Below are positions 1 to 6,793 of a stretch of 15,359 bases of DNA, piece by piece (position 1 is the first letter of the stretch; the number at the start of each line of letters is the position of its first letter). Position numbers and translations under genes: made by a program. The notes beneath the pieces were generated by a model, which saw only the letters and a list, made by a program, of their open reading frames with translations, was not told the DNA's origin and ran no database searches. Source of the DNA: Brachybacterium sp. (GTDB taxonomy: Bacteria > Actinomycetota > Actinomycetes > Actinomycetales > Dermabacteraceae); the NCBI GenBank assembly GCA_030451965.1, contig JAKDNE010000032.1, forward strand, positions 1-15,359, in the 5' to 3' direction.

Positions 1-25
1 TGCCGTCGGGGAGGTCCGTGGTCAT
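1..25 (-). CDS. Start of an unidentified gene (partial, runs off left edge)
   Basis: Only eight codons are inside the window, reading M-T-T-D-L-P-D-G. The ATG overlaps the TGA of the upstream histidine phosphatase as ATGA, the same coupling seen at the acyltransferase/FAD-enzyme junction in this operon. That is the only support; there is no codon-level evidence and the product cannot be named. If real, it is the fifth gene of the leftward lipid operon and is translationally coupled to the phosphatase. Confidence 0.4.
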
Positions 26-627
26 GGCCCGTCCGTCCCGCCGGCCGCGCCTCGGCCCGCGCCGATCCGGCGCAGCTCGGCATTCCCCAGGTGCGGGACC
101 TCGCGATGGTCGTGAGGGTCCCTCCCGGCCCCGACGGCGAGCGCGATCTGGAGCACGTCACCGTGGGCGACCAGCACCACCGGTGCCTCGCGCGCGAGCG
201 TGTCGGCCTCCTGGAGCGCTGCGGTCACCCGGGTGGCGACGGCCGCGACCTGCTCGACCCCGCCGTCGTGGGTGCCGCGTTCGCGGTCGACCTGCCAGAT
301 CTGCGCGTAGGCGCTCGCGGGGCCCTCGTCGTGCCATCCGAAGCTGCGCTCCCGCAGCCGCCGGTCCGCACGGGGCGGGGCGGCGCCGAGCTCGGCGGCG
401 AACTGCTCGGCGGTCTCCAGGGCGCGGGCGAAGTCGCTCGAGACGACCACGGTCCGCGGCCCCAGCCCCTGGGCGAGGCCCTCACGACCTGCCGCACGAG
501 CCTGTCCGCGGCCGCGCGCGGTGAGCCCCACCTCGGTGAGCGCCCGCGGTCCGGGGACCGACACGATCAGACCCTGGACGTTCGCGGTGGACTCGCCGTG
601 GCGGAGCACCCAGAGCCGGTTCGTCAC
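22..627 (-). CDS. Histidine phosphatase family protein (phosphoglycerate-mutase-like)
   Basis: This is a 201-residue histidine phosphatase of the usual single-domain length. The N-terminus has the RHG signature (R9-H10-G11) followed by E-S-T-A-N; H10 would be the phosphorylated histidine. Further family landmarks are S-S-D-F-A-R (63-68, R68 phosphate-binding), L-R-E-R-S-F-G (E93 as likely proton donor) and the second catalytic histidine in A-H-G-D (H155). The GTG start was chosen because it places RHG near residue 10 and lies 5 nt after the stop of the FAD enzyme; a longer ATG-started reading would overlap that gene by over 100 nt. No strong Shine-Dalgarno is visible, so coupling to the upstream gene is likely. 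The substrate cannot be read from sequence. As the fourth gene of the putative ether-lipid operon it may act on a phosphorylated lipid intermediate, but a general cytosolic phosphatase is equally possible. Confidence 0.9.
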   Translation of the reverse strand: MTNRLWVLRHGESTANVQGLIVSVPGPRALTEVGLTARGRGQARAAGREGLAQGLGPRTVVVSSDFARALETAEQFAAELGAAPPRADRRLRERSFGWHDEGPASAYAQIWQVDRERGTHDGGVEQVAAVATRVTAALQEADTLAREAPVVLVAHGDVLQIALAVGAGRDPHDHREVPHLGNAELRRIGAGRGAAGGTDGP

Positions 628-632
628 GGCGC

Positions 633-2339
633 TCAGGGGGTGGTGACCTTGCCGGGATTCAGGTTCCGGCCCGGATCGTTGTCCGCGAACAGCCCCTTGA
701 CCATGCGCGTCCCGACCTCGCCGATGTCCTCGGTGAGCCACGGCTGGTGCTCGGTGCCCACCGCATGGTGGTGCGAGACCGTGGACCCCAGGTCCACGAA
801 CGTCTGCTGCACCGCGCCCTTGGCCGCGTAGTACTGCTCCAGCGCCTGCTCCTGGGAGGAGTAGGGGAAGGCGAAGGTGAAGTAGAGGCAGGCCCCGACG
901 TGGTAGCTGTGCGACATGTGGCAGAACATGAAGCCGGGCAGGCCCTGCTCCTCCTGCACCGCGTAGAACGCCTCGTAAGCCTTGGTGTGGAGCTCGTTGA
1001 GCATCGACCAGGTCGCGCCGGTGTCACAGACGTCGCCGAACACCTGGTAGTCCATCAGGAAGTCGCGCAGGTAGGGGGTGTCGAACTTCTTCTGGTCGTA
1101 GATCGCGCCCGGGCCCGCGCCGAGGGTGATGCCCCCGTTGCTCTTGACCATCTTCTTCACGAGCGCCTTCTGCTGCTCGACCGTCGCCTTGGAGCCCTCG
1201 AAGCACACGTAGGAGATCGACATCTCGTTGGTGGTGTCCCAGCCCTGGGAGCGCAGGTAGGCGAACAGGCCGTCCTGCACCTTCGCCGCGATGCGGCCCT
1301 TGGTGGAGCTGGGCTCCTTGACCATCGACAGGCTGAACTCGGTCTCCGGCCCGTCGGAGAGGCGGGTGAAGGTGGGGGTGACGTCGGTGGAGCGGGCGAT
1401 CGCGTGCATGCCGCGGATGCCGCGCTCCCAGTCCGGGTACATGTAGGCGATGACCTCCCGGACCGGCGCCAGGCGATGCACCTGCACGGTGGCCTCGGTG
1501 ATCACACCCAACCGGCCCTCGCTGCCCAGGATCATCTCGTGCACGCTGGGGCCCGAGTCCCGTCCCGGGATCGGCTTGGTGACCGCGACACCGTCGGGGT
1601 GGACCATGCGCAGCCCGCGCACGATGTCCTCGATGTCGCCGTACTTGTCCGACTGCATGCCGGAGGAGCGGGTCGCGGCCCAGCCGCCGAGGGTCGAGTA
1701 GGTGAAGGAGTCCGGGAAGTGGCCGACGGTCCACCCCTCGGCGTTGAGCTGCTCCTCGAGATCGGGGCCGTACGCACCGGCCTCCACCCGGGCCAGGCCC
1801 GCAGTGTCGTCGATCTCCAGGACGTCGCGCATCCGGCCCAGGTTCAGGGAGATCACGGGGCGCTGCTCGGCGAGGTCGGGAGTGACTGAACCGGAGATGC
1901 TGGAGCCGCCGCCGTAGGGGATCAGCACCAGGTCATGCTCCAGCACGAGCGTCAGCACCGCGGCGACCTCCTGCTCGGAGGCGGGGTACACGATGGCGTC
2001 GACCAGCCGTGCGAAGTCACCGGAGCGGACCCGGAACAGGTCCGGCAGCGAACGGCCGAAGGAGTGGACGACGCGGTATTCGTCATCCGCCAGCACGTTC
2101 TCCTCGCCGACCACGGCCGCTAGCTCGGCCTTCAGCTCCTGCGGAAGGATGCTGGGCGGGACCTCGAACTCCGAGAGAACGGGCTCGACCGGTTGCTGGG
2201 AGTCCAGATCCACGCCGACCTTGTTCTTCGCCAGCGGGGGGAAGGCCGGCTTGTTGTCATAGCGGAACGTGACGGCGTCCAGTCCCCAGCCCCACCACTT
2301 GTGCCGCTTGACCTCGCGCGCGCTCAGCCGTTCGCTCAT
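633..2339 (-). CDS. FAD-binding oxidase of the alkyl-DHAP synthase (AGPS) family
   Basis: This 568-residue flavoprotein has a PCMH FAD-binding domain (about 105-290) with G-G-G-S-S-I-S-G (143-150), T-L-G-G-W-A-A-T-R-S-S-G (216-227) and G-S-E-G-R-L-G-V-I (272-280), then a C-terminal cap domain. Several features point to alkyldihydroxyacetonephosphate synthase rather than a lactate or glycolate oxidase: an N-terminal H-K-W-W-G-W-G motif (13-19) like the K-W-N-G-W-G-Y of animal AGPS, C-L-Y-F-T-F-A-F with Y486, and S-H-H-H-A-V-G with H523-H525. The 37-residue Tyr-to-His spacing matches the catalytic Tyr and His cluster of animal AGPS as recalled. AGPS replaces the acyl chain of acyl-DHAP with a fatty alcohol to form the ether bond. 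No peroxisomal or secretion signal is seen; it is presumably cytosolic or membrane-peripheral. Its ATG overlaps the acyltransferase stop (ATGA). Many actinobacterial members are annotated only as FAD-binding oxidoreductases, so the reaction is inferred. Confidence 0.93.
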   Translation of the reverse strand: MSERLSAREVKRHKWWGWGLDAVTFRYDNKPAFPPLAKNKVGVDLDSQQPVEPVLSEFEVPPSILPQELKAELAAVVGEENVLADDEYRVVHSFGRSLPDLFRVRSGDFARLVDAIVYPASEQEVAAVLTLVLEHDLVLIPYGGGSSISGSVTPDLAEQRPVISLNLGRMRDVLEIDDTAGLARVEAGAYGPDLEEQLNAEGWTVGHFPDSFTYSTLGGWAATRSSGMQSDKYGDIEDIVRGLRMVHPDGVAVTKPIPGRDSGPSVHEMILGSEGRLGVITEATVQVHRLAPVREVIAYMYPDWERGIRGMHAIARSTDVTPTFTRLSDGPETEFSLSMVKEPSSTKGRIAAKVQDGLFAYLRSQGWDTTNEMSISYVCFEGSKATVEQQKALVKKMVKSNGGITLGAGPGAIYDQKKFDTPYLRDFLMDYQVFGDVCDTGATWSMLNELHTKAYEAFYAVQEEQGLPGFMFCHMSHSYHVGACLYFTFAFPYSSQEQALEQYYAAKGAVQQTFVDLGSTVSHHHAVGTEHQPWLTEDIGEVGTRMVKGLFADNDPGRNLNPGKVTTP

Positions 2340-3328
2340 GCGGATTCCTCCTCGTCCTCGGCGACGCCGCCCAGGACCTCGTCGTGATGCTCGTCGTACA
2401 AGTCTTTCACCCGGGCCCGGATCCGCGTCGAGAATTCGACGGCGGACTCGTCCACATGGGAGATCATCGGTTCGCCGAAGACGACGCGGACCGGCGGCCG
2501 GCCCTTCGGCCAGCTTCGCCCCTTGGGCATCGCCTCGTAGCCTCCGACGATCGCCGCGGGGATGACGGGCACGCCGACGCTGATCGCGAGAGCCGCCCCG
2601 CCGGGCTTGAAGCTGGACATCTGGCCGCTGCTCTGGCGACCACCCTCCGGGAAGACCAGGATCGGCACGCCGACGCGCAGCAGCTTGCGGGACGTGCCGG
2701 AGTGCTTGCGATCGCCGCCCCGGTCGATCGGGAAAGCGTTGAGCATGGTGCGCACGAAGAATCGACGGGGCCATCCGTGCTCGAACCAGTAGTCGGTCGC
2801 CACCCCGGTGGACAGCAGGCGGCCCTGGGCCCACGGCAGGCTGAGCGCCAGCAGGGGCCCGTCCACATGACTGGTGTGGTTCGCGACCAGCACGAACGGT
2901 CCCCTGACGCTCTTGACGCGGCGGTGCATCACGACCTGCGGGGTCACCGCGGACCTCACGACCATCCGGAAGATCACCCGCTGCAGCACGAAACGGAGGC
3001 CCGAGCGCCACCGCGAGCGGTACTTCGCGAGCGCTCCCTCGGGCTTCTCCCAGCCCTCGCCGCGCGAGCGGGCCGAGAGGGACTGCATCAGGCGTCGACC
3101 GGCGCTGGGGTGCTTCGACTCGCGGGCCGGGCCCACCGGGGCGTCACTGTCGGCATCCTCGCCAGGCTCCCGGTCGGCGTCGGCGAGGTCGTCGGCGACA
3201 GCGTCGGCATCCTCGGCAGAACTGGTCGGGTGCACGTGACCCGCAGCGTCGCCGGCTCGCGTCGGGAAGGCGGCACCGGCAGGATCGACGGTGTCCTCAG
3301 GGTCCTGCGCGGAGTGCTGCGGGGTCAT
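2336..3328 (-). CDS. PlsC-type lysophospholipid/glycerophosphate acyltransferase
   Basis: This 330-residue protein has the four glycerolipid acyltransferase blocks: N-H-T-S-H-V-D (the HX4D motif, H151 and D156), F-P-I-D-R-G-G-D-R, F-P-E-G-G-R (G instead of the usual T in FPEGTR) and V-I-P-A-A-I-V-G. The family moves a fatty acyl group from acyl-CoA or acyl-ACP to a glycerol-phosphate type acceptor at the inner membrane face. The first ~90 residues are low-complexity and acidic (many D, E, A), an extension absent from minimal PlsC proteins; the catalytic domain covers about 120-310. No clear transmembrane anchor is seen. The ATG follows the SDR stop by 4 nt and has a good Shine-Dalgarno, GGGAGAAG at 3336-3343, within the SDR 3' end. 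In this operon it could acylate DHAP (the GNPAT role) or add the sn-2 chain to an alkyl-glycerol phosphate; sequence does not decide between these. Confidence 0.94.
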   Translation of the reverse strand: MTPQHSAQDPEDTVDPAGAAFPTRAGDAAGHVHPTSSAEDADAVADDLADADREPGEDADSDAPVGPARESKHPSAGRRLMQSLSARSRGEGWEKPEGALAKYRSRWRSGLRFVLQRVIFRMVVRSAVTPQVVMHRRVKSVRGPFVLVANHTSHVDGPLLALSLPWAQGRLLSTGVATDYWFEHGWPRRFFVRTMLNAFPIDRGGDRKHSGTSRKLLRVGVPILVFPEGGRQSSGQMSSFKPGGAALAISVGVPVIPAAIVGGYEAMPKGRSWPKGRPPVRVVFGEPMISHVDESAVEFSTRIRARVKDLYDEHHDEVLGGVAEDEEESA

Positions 3329-3332
3329 GCGA

Positions 3333-4109
3333 TCACTTCTCCCGGCTGCGACGGTGGCTGAGCAGTGCGCTCAGTCGTGCCACGATCCCACGAGGCGTCG
3401 TCCGCAGCACACCGGAGATCCCCTTCCAGCGCAGCGAGGGGATCGAGACCGGCTTGCCGCGGGCCACATCCCGAAGGCACTCCTCGACGAGACGGTCGGC
3501 GTCGAGCCACAGCACACCGGGGATCGAGGAGCCCTTGATCCCTGCGCGATCGTGGAACTCGGTGCGCACCCAGCCCGGCATGAGCGCAGTGACCTGCACG
3601 CCGGTGCCGGCCAGCTGCACCCCGAGCGACTCGGAGTAGTTGCCCACCCAGGCCTTGATCGCGGAGTAGTTGTTCTGGGTCACCAGGGCGCTCACGGAGC
3701 CCACGTTGATGATCCAGCCGCGACCGCGCTCGCGCATCCCCCGGCCGGCCGCGCCGCCGAGCTTCAGCACGGCGCGGATCATCACCTCGAAGCCGAGGTC
3801 ATGTGCGGAGATGTCCTCCTCGAGCAGGCTCGCCCTCACCGAGAAGCCGGCGTTGTTGACAAGCACGTCGACCGGTTCCGTCGCCGCTTCGAGGCGGTCG
3901 GCGACGCGCTGCTGCGCCGCGCGGTCGGCGAGATCGGCGACGAGGGTCTCGACCTCGACGCCGTACTCTCGGCGGAGCTGTGCGGCAGTCTCGTCCAGGC
4001 GGGGGGCGTCTCGCGCGACCAGCACCAGGGACGCCCCGCGAGCAGCGAAAGCTCTCGCGAAAGCGGCCCCGATGCCCGCGGTGCCACCGGTGATCAGGGC
4101 CCTATGCAT
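3333..4109 (-). CDS. Short-chain dehydrogenase/reductase, candidate acyl/alkyl-DHAP reductase
   Basis: This is a classical SDR of 258 residues. It has the nucleotide-binding T-G-G-T-A-G-I-G (7-14), N-N-A-G in the central fold, a serine at about 138 and the catalytic Y-S-A-I-K (Y148, K152). The Ser-Tyr spacing of 10 is shorter than the usual ~13, so the serine assignment is tentative. The C-terminal tail is basic (R-R-S-R-E-K), which may favour membrane contact. SDRs reduce or oxidise carbonyl/hydroxyl groups with NAD(P)(H). Mammalian ether-lipid synthesis uses an SDR (PexRAP/DHRS7B) to reduce the ketone of acyl- or alkyl-DHAP, and this gene lies in the right place for that job, but the substrate is inferred from context. 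It is the first gene of the leftward operon, and the ATG lies 7 nt after a TATCGT box, suggesting a leaderless mRNA. Confidence 0.93.
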   Translation of the reverse strand: MHRALITGGTAGIGAAFARAFAARGASLVLVARDAPRLDETAAQLRREYGVEVETLVADLADRAAQQRVADRLEAATEPVDVLVNNAGFSVRASLLEEDISAHDLGFEVMIRAVLKLGGAAGRGMRERGRGWIINVGSVSALVTQNNYSAIKAWVGNYSESLGVQLAGTGVQVTALMPGWVRTEFHDRAGIKGSSIPGVLWLDADRLVEECLRDVARGKPVSIPSLRWKGISGVLRTTPRGIVARLSALLSHRRSREK

Positions 4110-4116
4110 GGCGGCT

Positions 4117-4122
4117 ACGATA
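4117..4122 (-). promoter_or_regulatory. Putative -10 box for a leaderless SDR/acyltransferase/AGPS operon mRNA
   Basis: TATCGT (TANNNT form) ends 7 nt before the SDR ATG, so transcription would start at or next to the start codon. No good -35 box is visible at 16-18 nt spacing, and there is no Shine-Dalgarno upstream of the ATG, which fits a leaderless message. An alternative -10, TAGTGT at 4123-4128, would give a short untranslated leader. Confidence 0.4.
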
Positions 4123-4186
4123 CACTAGCGCCGCCCTGATCAGCGCGGGAAACACCCCTGGTGAGGCGGTCCCGGGACGCGTCGAA

Positions 4187-4201
4187 CGCGAGGGGATCGC
4201 G
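4187..4201. promoter_or_regulatory. Small inverted repeat in the divergent promoter region
   Basis: CGCGA-N5-TCGCG lies between the divergent SDR and FAR-HAD genes, with an 8-bp palindrome GACGCGTC just upstream (4176-4183). Either could be an operator co-regulating both directions, but GC-rich DNA makes such short palindromes by chance and no regulator gene is in the window. Confidence 0.2.
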
Positions 4202-4244
4202 ACACGGGCCCCACATCTTCCACGTCCTTCCGTACCCGTCCATA

Positions 4245-4250
4245 GAGGGA
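4245..4250 (+). promoter_or_regulatory. Ribosome binding site of the FAR-HAD gene
   Basis: GAGGGA lies 4 nt before the ATG at 4255 and supports that start. No convincing -35/-10 pair was found for this gene in 4110-4240. Confidence 0.6.
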
Positions 4251-4254
4251 ATCC

Positions 4255-6558
4255 ATGTCGAACAGCACACCGTCCGCCGACCAGCCCGCCAGCAGCGGCG
4301 GGCACCGCGACGGGGATCGTCGGATCCTGCTGACCGGCGTCACCGGATTCCTGGGCCAGGCGGTCCTGCGGTCCCTCCTGGAGACCACCGAGAACACCCG
4401 GATCACGGCCGTCGTGCGCCCCAAGGGCTCCCTCAGCGGGCTCAAGCGTCTCGAGCAGCTGCTGCGCAAGCCGGTCTTCTCCTCCTGGGCCGACGCGATC
4501 AGCGAGAACGCACAGGACAGCCAGGACGGCCTGGACGGGAAGGCCGTCGTGAAGGCCGCGTTCGACGCCCGTGTCTCCGTGATCGAGGGCGACCTCACGG
4601 ACATGCCCGCGATCGAGGACCCCTTCGACGTGGTCATCCACTCCGCGTCGTCGGTCTCCTTCGACCCGCCGATCGACGATGCCTTCCGCACCAACGTCGG
4701 CGGGGCGCAGAACCTCTACGAGGCGCTGCTCGCCTCCGGCCAGGACCCGCACGTCATCCACGTCTCGACCGCCTACGTCGGCGGCATCGCCAAGGGCCTC
4801 CGCCAGGAGGGGTCGCTCCGGACCGACGTCGACTGGCGCGCCGAGTACCAGGCCGCGCTCGACGCTCGCACCCGCGTCGATGCCGAGTCCCGTCGGCCCG
4901 AGACGCTGCGCTCCCAGATTCGCGGTGCGACGCTGCGCACCGGCCGCATGGGCCCCAAGGCCGTCGCCGCCGCGTCCGAGGAGGCCCGCCGCGACTGGGT
5001 CGACGAGCGCCTGGTCGACTTCGGCCGCACCCGCGCCCAGTCCGTGGGCTGGACCGACATCTACACCTTCACCAAGGCGATGGCGGAGCAGGTCGCCGAA
5101 GAGCTGTGGGCCGCCAACGGGCACCGCGTCTCCTTCGTGCGGCCGTCCATCATCGAATCCGCCGTGCAGAACCCGTACCCGGGCTGGATCGACGGCTACA
5201 AGGTCGCCGACCCGCTGATCATGGCCTACGGCCGCGGCGCGCTGCCCGAGTTCCCGGGCCTCGCGGACTCGATCCTCGACGTCATCCCCGTGGATTTCGT
5301 GGTGAACGTGATCGTGGCCCTGGCCACCCAGGACGTCTCCCGTCGCGGCGATGACGCCTACTACCAGGTGGTCTCCGGCGCCTCGAACCCGCTGCCCTTC
5401 CACGAGATGTTCACCGCAGTGCGCGAGTACTTCGTGGAACACCCGCTCGAGGACGAGGAGGGCACGGCCATCGAGGTCCCCGCCTGGACCTTCCCAGCCG
5501 TGGAGATCGTCGAGCAGCGCTTCCGCGCCAAGGAGCTCGCCGCGAAGGTCGGGGCCACCGCCGTCGCCTACCTCCCCGCCACCAAGCGCACCCGGGCGTG
5601 GACGTCGGAGCTGCACAAGGCGACGTCGGGCCTGACCACCCTGCGCATGTACATCGAGCTGTACCGCCAGTACACGAAGACGGAGATGGTCTTCGACGAC
5701 GCCAACACGCGCGCCCTGCGCGACGAATTGTCGGCCGACTTCCTCGCGAACCATGACTTCGACGTCACCGGCATCGACTGGAGCGAGTACTTCACGAAGC
5801 AGCACCTCCCAGCCGTCACCGACCTCACCAAGGCGTACTCCCGGGCGAAGTCCGCCCAGCGCAAGCGCTCCGCGCGCCCCGCGCCGGAGCTCAAGCAGAA
5901 CGAGAACGCCCTGGCCGTCTTCGACCTCGACGGCACCGTGCTCGCCACGAACATCGTCCAGCAGTACTTCTCGGTGGTCCGCGCGACACGTCCGCGCCGG
6001 TCCTGGCCCGGTGAGATCGGTGGCCTGCTCGCCGGCGTCCCCGGCTATCTGCGGGCGGAGAAGCGGGACCGCTCTGAGCTGATCCGCACCGTCAACCGCC
6101 GTTACAAGGGCTACCGCAGCGACGAGCTGCACTCCCTCATGCAGGGTGAGGCCGGGCGCCGCATCCGCGCGTCGGTCCGCCCCGAGGCCCTCGAGACGAT
6201 CGAGCGCCACCGCGCCGCCGGCCACCGGACCGTGCTCGTCAGCGGCGCACTCGACGTACTCGTGGAGCCGCTCGCGGACCTGTTCGACGAGGTCGTCGCC
6301 ACCCACATGGACGAGGACGCCTCCGGGGTCATGACCGGCTACCTGGCCACTCCCCCGCTGGTCGACGAGGCCCGCGCGAACTGGCTGAGCAAGTACGCCG
6401 ATCTGCACGGCGCGGACCTCGCCGCCTCCTACGGCTACGGCGACTCCCACGCCGACGCCTCCTGGCTCGAGCTGGTCGGCACCCCCGCCGCGGTGTCCCC
6501 AGACCTGGGCCTGTACGGCGTGGCGAAGAAGAAGCGCTGGCAGATCCTGGAGTGGTGA
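4255..6558 (+). CDS. Fatty acyl-CoA reductase fused to a HAD-IB phosphatase
   Basis: This 767-residue protein has three parts. Residues ~22-370 are an NAD(P)-binding male-sterility-type reductase: T-G-V-T-G-F-L-G (27-34), S-T-A-Y-V, the catalytic Y270-T-F-T-K274, and R-P-S-I-I-E-S (from R296) followed by P-G-W-I-D-G, all hallmarks of fatty acyl-CoA reductases. Residues ~370-515 resemble the FAR C-terminal 'sterile' domain, with F-D-D-A-N-T (from F480) and G-I-D-W-S-E-Y-F (I507-W509). After a linker rich in K, R and A, residues ~551-767 are a HAD subfamily IB phosphatase: F-D-L-D-G-T (nucleophile D557, acid D559), V-S-G-A as motif II, and G-D-S-H-A-D (D730, D734) binding magnesium. FARs reduce long-chain acyl-CoA to fatty alcohol with NADPH; alcohol is the co-substrate of AGPS encoded across the divergent promoter. 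The HAD substrate is unknown; a lipid phosphate is a reasonable guess. A wax-ester role is an alternative. Confidence 0.95.
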   Translation: MSNSTPSADQPASSGGHRDGDRRILLTGVTGFLGQAVLRSLLETTENTRITAVVRPKGSLSGLKRLEQLLRKPVFSSWADAISENAQDSQDGLDGKAVVKAAFDARVSVIEGDLTDMPAIEDPFDVVIHSASSVSFDPPIDDAFRTNVGGAQNLYEALLASGQDPHVIHVSTAYVGGIAKGLRQEGSLRTDVDWRAEYQAALDARTRVDAESRRPETLRSQIRGATLRTGRMGPKAVAAASEEARRDWVDERLVDFGRTRAQSVGWTDIYTFTKAMAEQVAEELWAANGHRVSFVRPSIIESAVQNPYPGWIDGYKVADPLIMAYGRGALPEFPGLADSILDVIPVDFVVNVIVALATQDVSRRGDDAYYQVVSGASNPLPFHEMFTAVREYFVEHPLEDEEGTAIEVPAWTFPAVEIVEQRFRAKELAAKVGATAVAYLPATKRTRAWTSELHKATSGLTTLRMYIELYRQYTKTEMVFDDANTRALRDELSADFLANHDFDVTGIDWSEYFTKQHLPAVTDLTKAYSRAKSAQRKRSARPAPELKQNENALAVFDLDGTVLATNIVQQYFSVVRATRPRRSWPGEIGGLLAGVPGYLRAEKRDRSELIRTVNRRYKGYRSDELHSLMQGEAGRRIRASVRPEALETIERHRAAGHRTVLVSGALDVLVEPLADLFDEVVATHMDEDASGVMTGYLATPPLVDEARANWLSKYADLHGADLAASYGYGDSHADASWLELVGTPAAVSPDLGLYGVAKKKRWQILEW

Positions 6559-6585
6559 CGGTGCGCGGCCGCTGAAGCCCAGGCG

Positions 6586-6637
6586 ACCGGGCCCGGTTGG
6601 TGGCCAGGCCAGGTTGGTGGCCTGGTGGGCGGCCACC
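6586..6637. terminator. Stem-loop-rich segment after the FAR-HAD gene (candidate terminator)
   Basis: This stretch begins 28 nt after the stop codon. It contains a perfect 12-bp palindrome ACCGGGCCCGGT (6586-6597), a direct repeat GGTTGGTGGCC (6595-6605 and 6612-6622), a hairpin CCAGGCC/GGCCTGG with an 8-nt loop (6604-6625), and a competing hairpin GGTGGCC/GGCCACC with an 8-nt loop (6616-6637). No T-tract follows, so this is not a classic intrinsic terminator; a U-less high-GC terminator is plausible. Confidence 0.35.
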
Positions 6638-6709
6638 AGAACTTTGACGTATATGGGCGTTGAACGGCGTATATCCGTTCAACGCTCATTTACGTCAGTC
6701 TTCTGGTGG
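6633..6709. repeat. Left flanking palindrome of the AbiEi/DUF559 gene
   Basis: This is an imperfect inverted repeat with 34-nt arms (6633-6666 and 6676-6709) around a 9-nt loop (6667-6675). By eye 29 of 34 arm positions pair. The arms start with CCACCAGAA and end with GTTGAACG before the loop. The inner 17 nt of the right arm (6693-6709) recur as an exact inverted copy at 7787-7803 on the other side of the gene. The segment is AT-richer than its surroundings and contains promoter-like boxes: TTGACG at 6644-6649 with TATATC at 6670-6675 on the plus strand (20-nt spacer), and CTGACG-N17-GATATA on the minus strand. It could be a terminal repeat, a dispersed palindromic repeat, or a strong stem-loop downstream of FAR-HAD. 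Confidence 0.8.
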
Positions 6710-6793
6710 TCGACCGTTCCTCCCCACCCCTGGGCTGTCCACATCAGCAACGCCCTCCTCCCGCCGCGCCCCGTCCGCGCCGAGACTCGGAGC

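Noticed and set aside
4102..6636. 844-codon open frame on the minus strand opposite the FAR-HAD gene
   Set aside because: It is a shadow of the FAR-HAD gene: composition is biased to G, V, R, L, D with no domain motifs, as expected of an antisense frame in very GC-rich coding DNA.
6633..6709. Target-site duplication flanking the palindrome-bounded cassette
   Set aside because: The outer flanks share only a loose GCGG-like stretch at different offsets, so no clean direct repeat can be claimed.
6735..6743. CTGTCCACA, 7 of 9 matches to a DnaA box
   Set aside because: It is a single imperfect site with no cluster, AT-rich unwinding region or dnaA/dnaN genes nearby.
6614..6793. Longer N-terminus for the AbiEi/DUF559 protein
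   Set aside because: It would start inside a stem-loop region and translate the palindrome. The extra 60 residues show no family resemblance, and the ATG at 6794 gives a normal-length protein.
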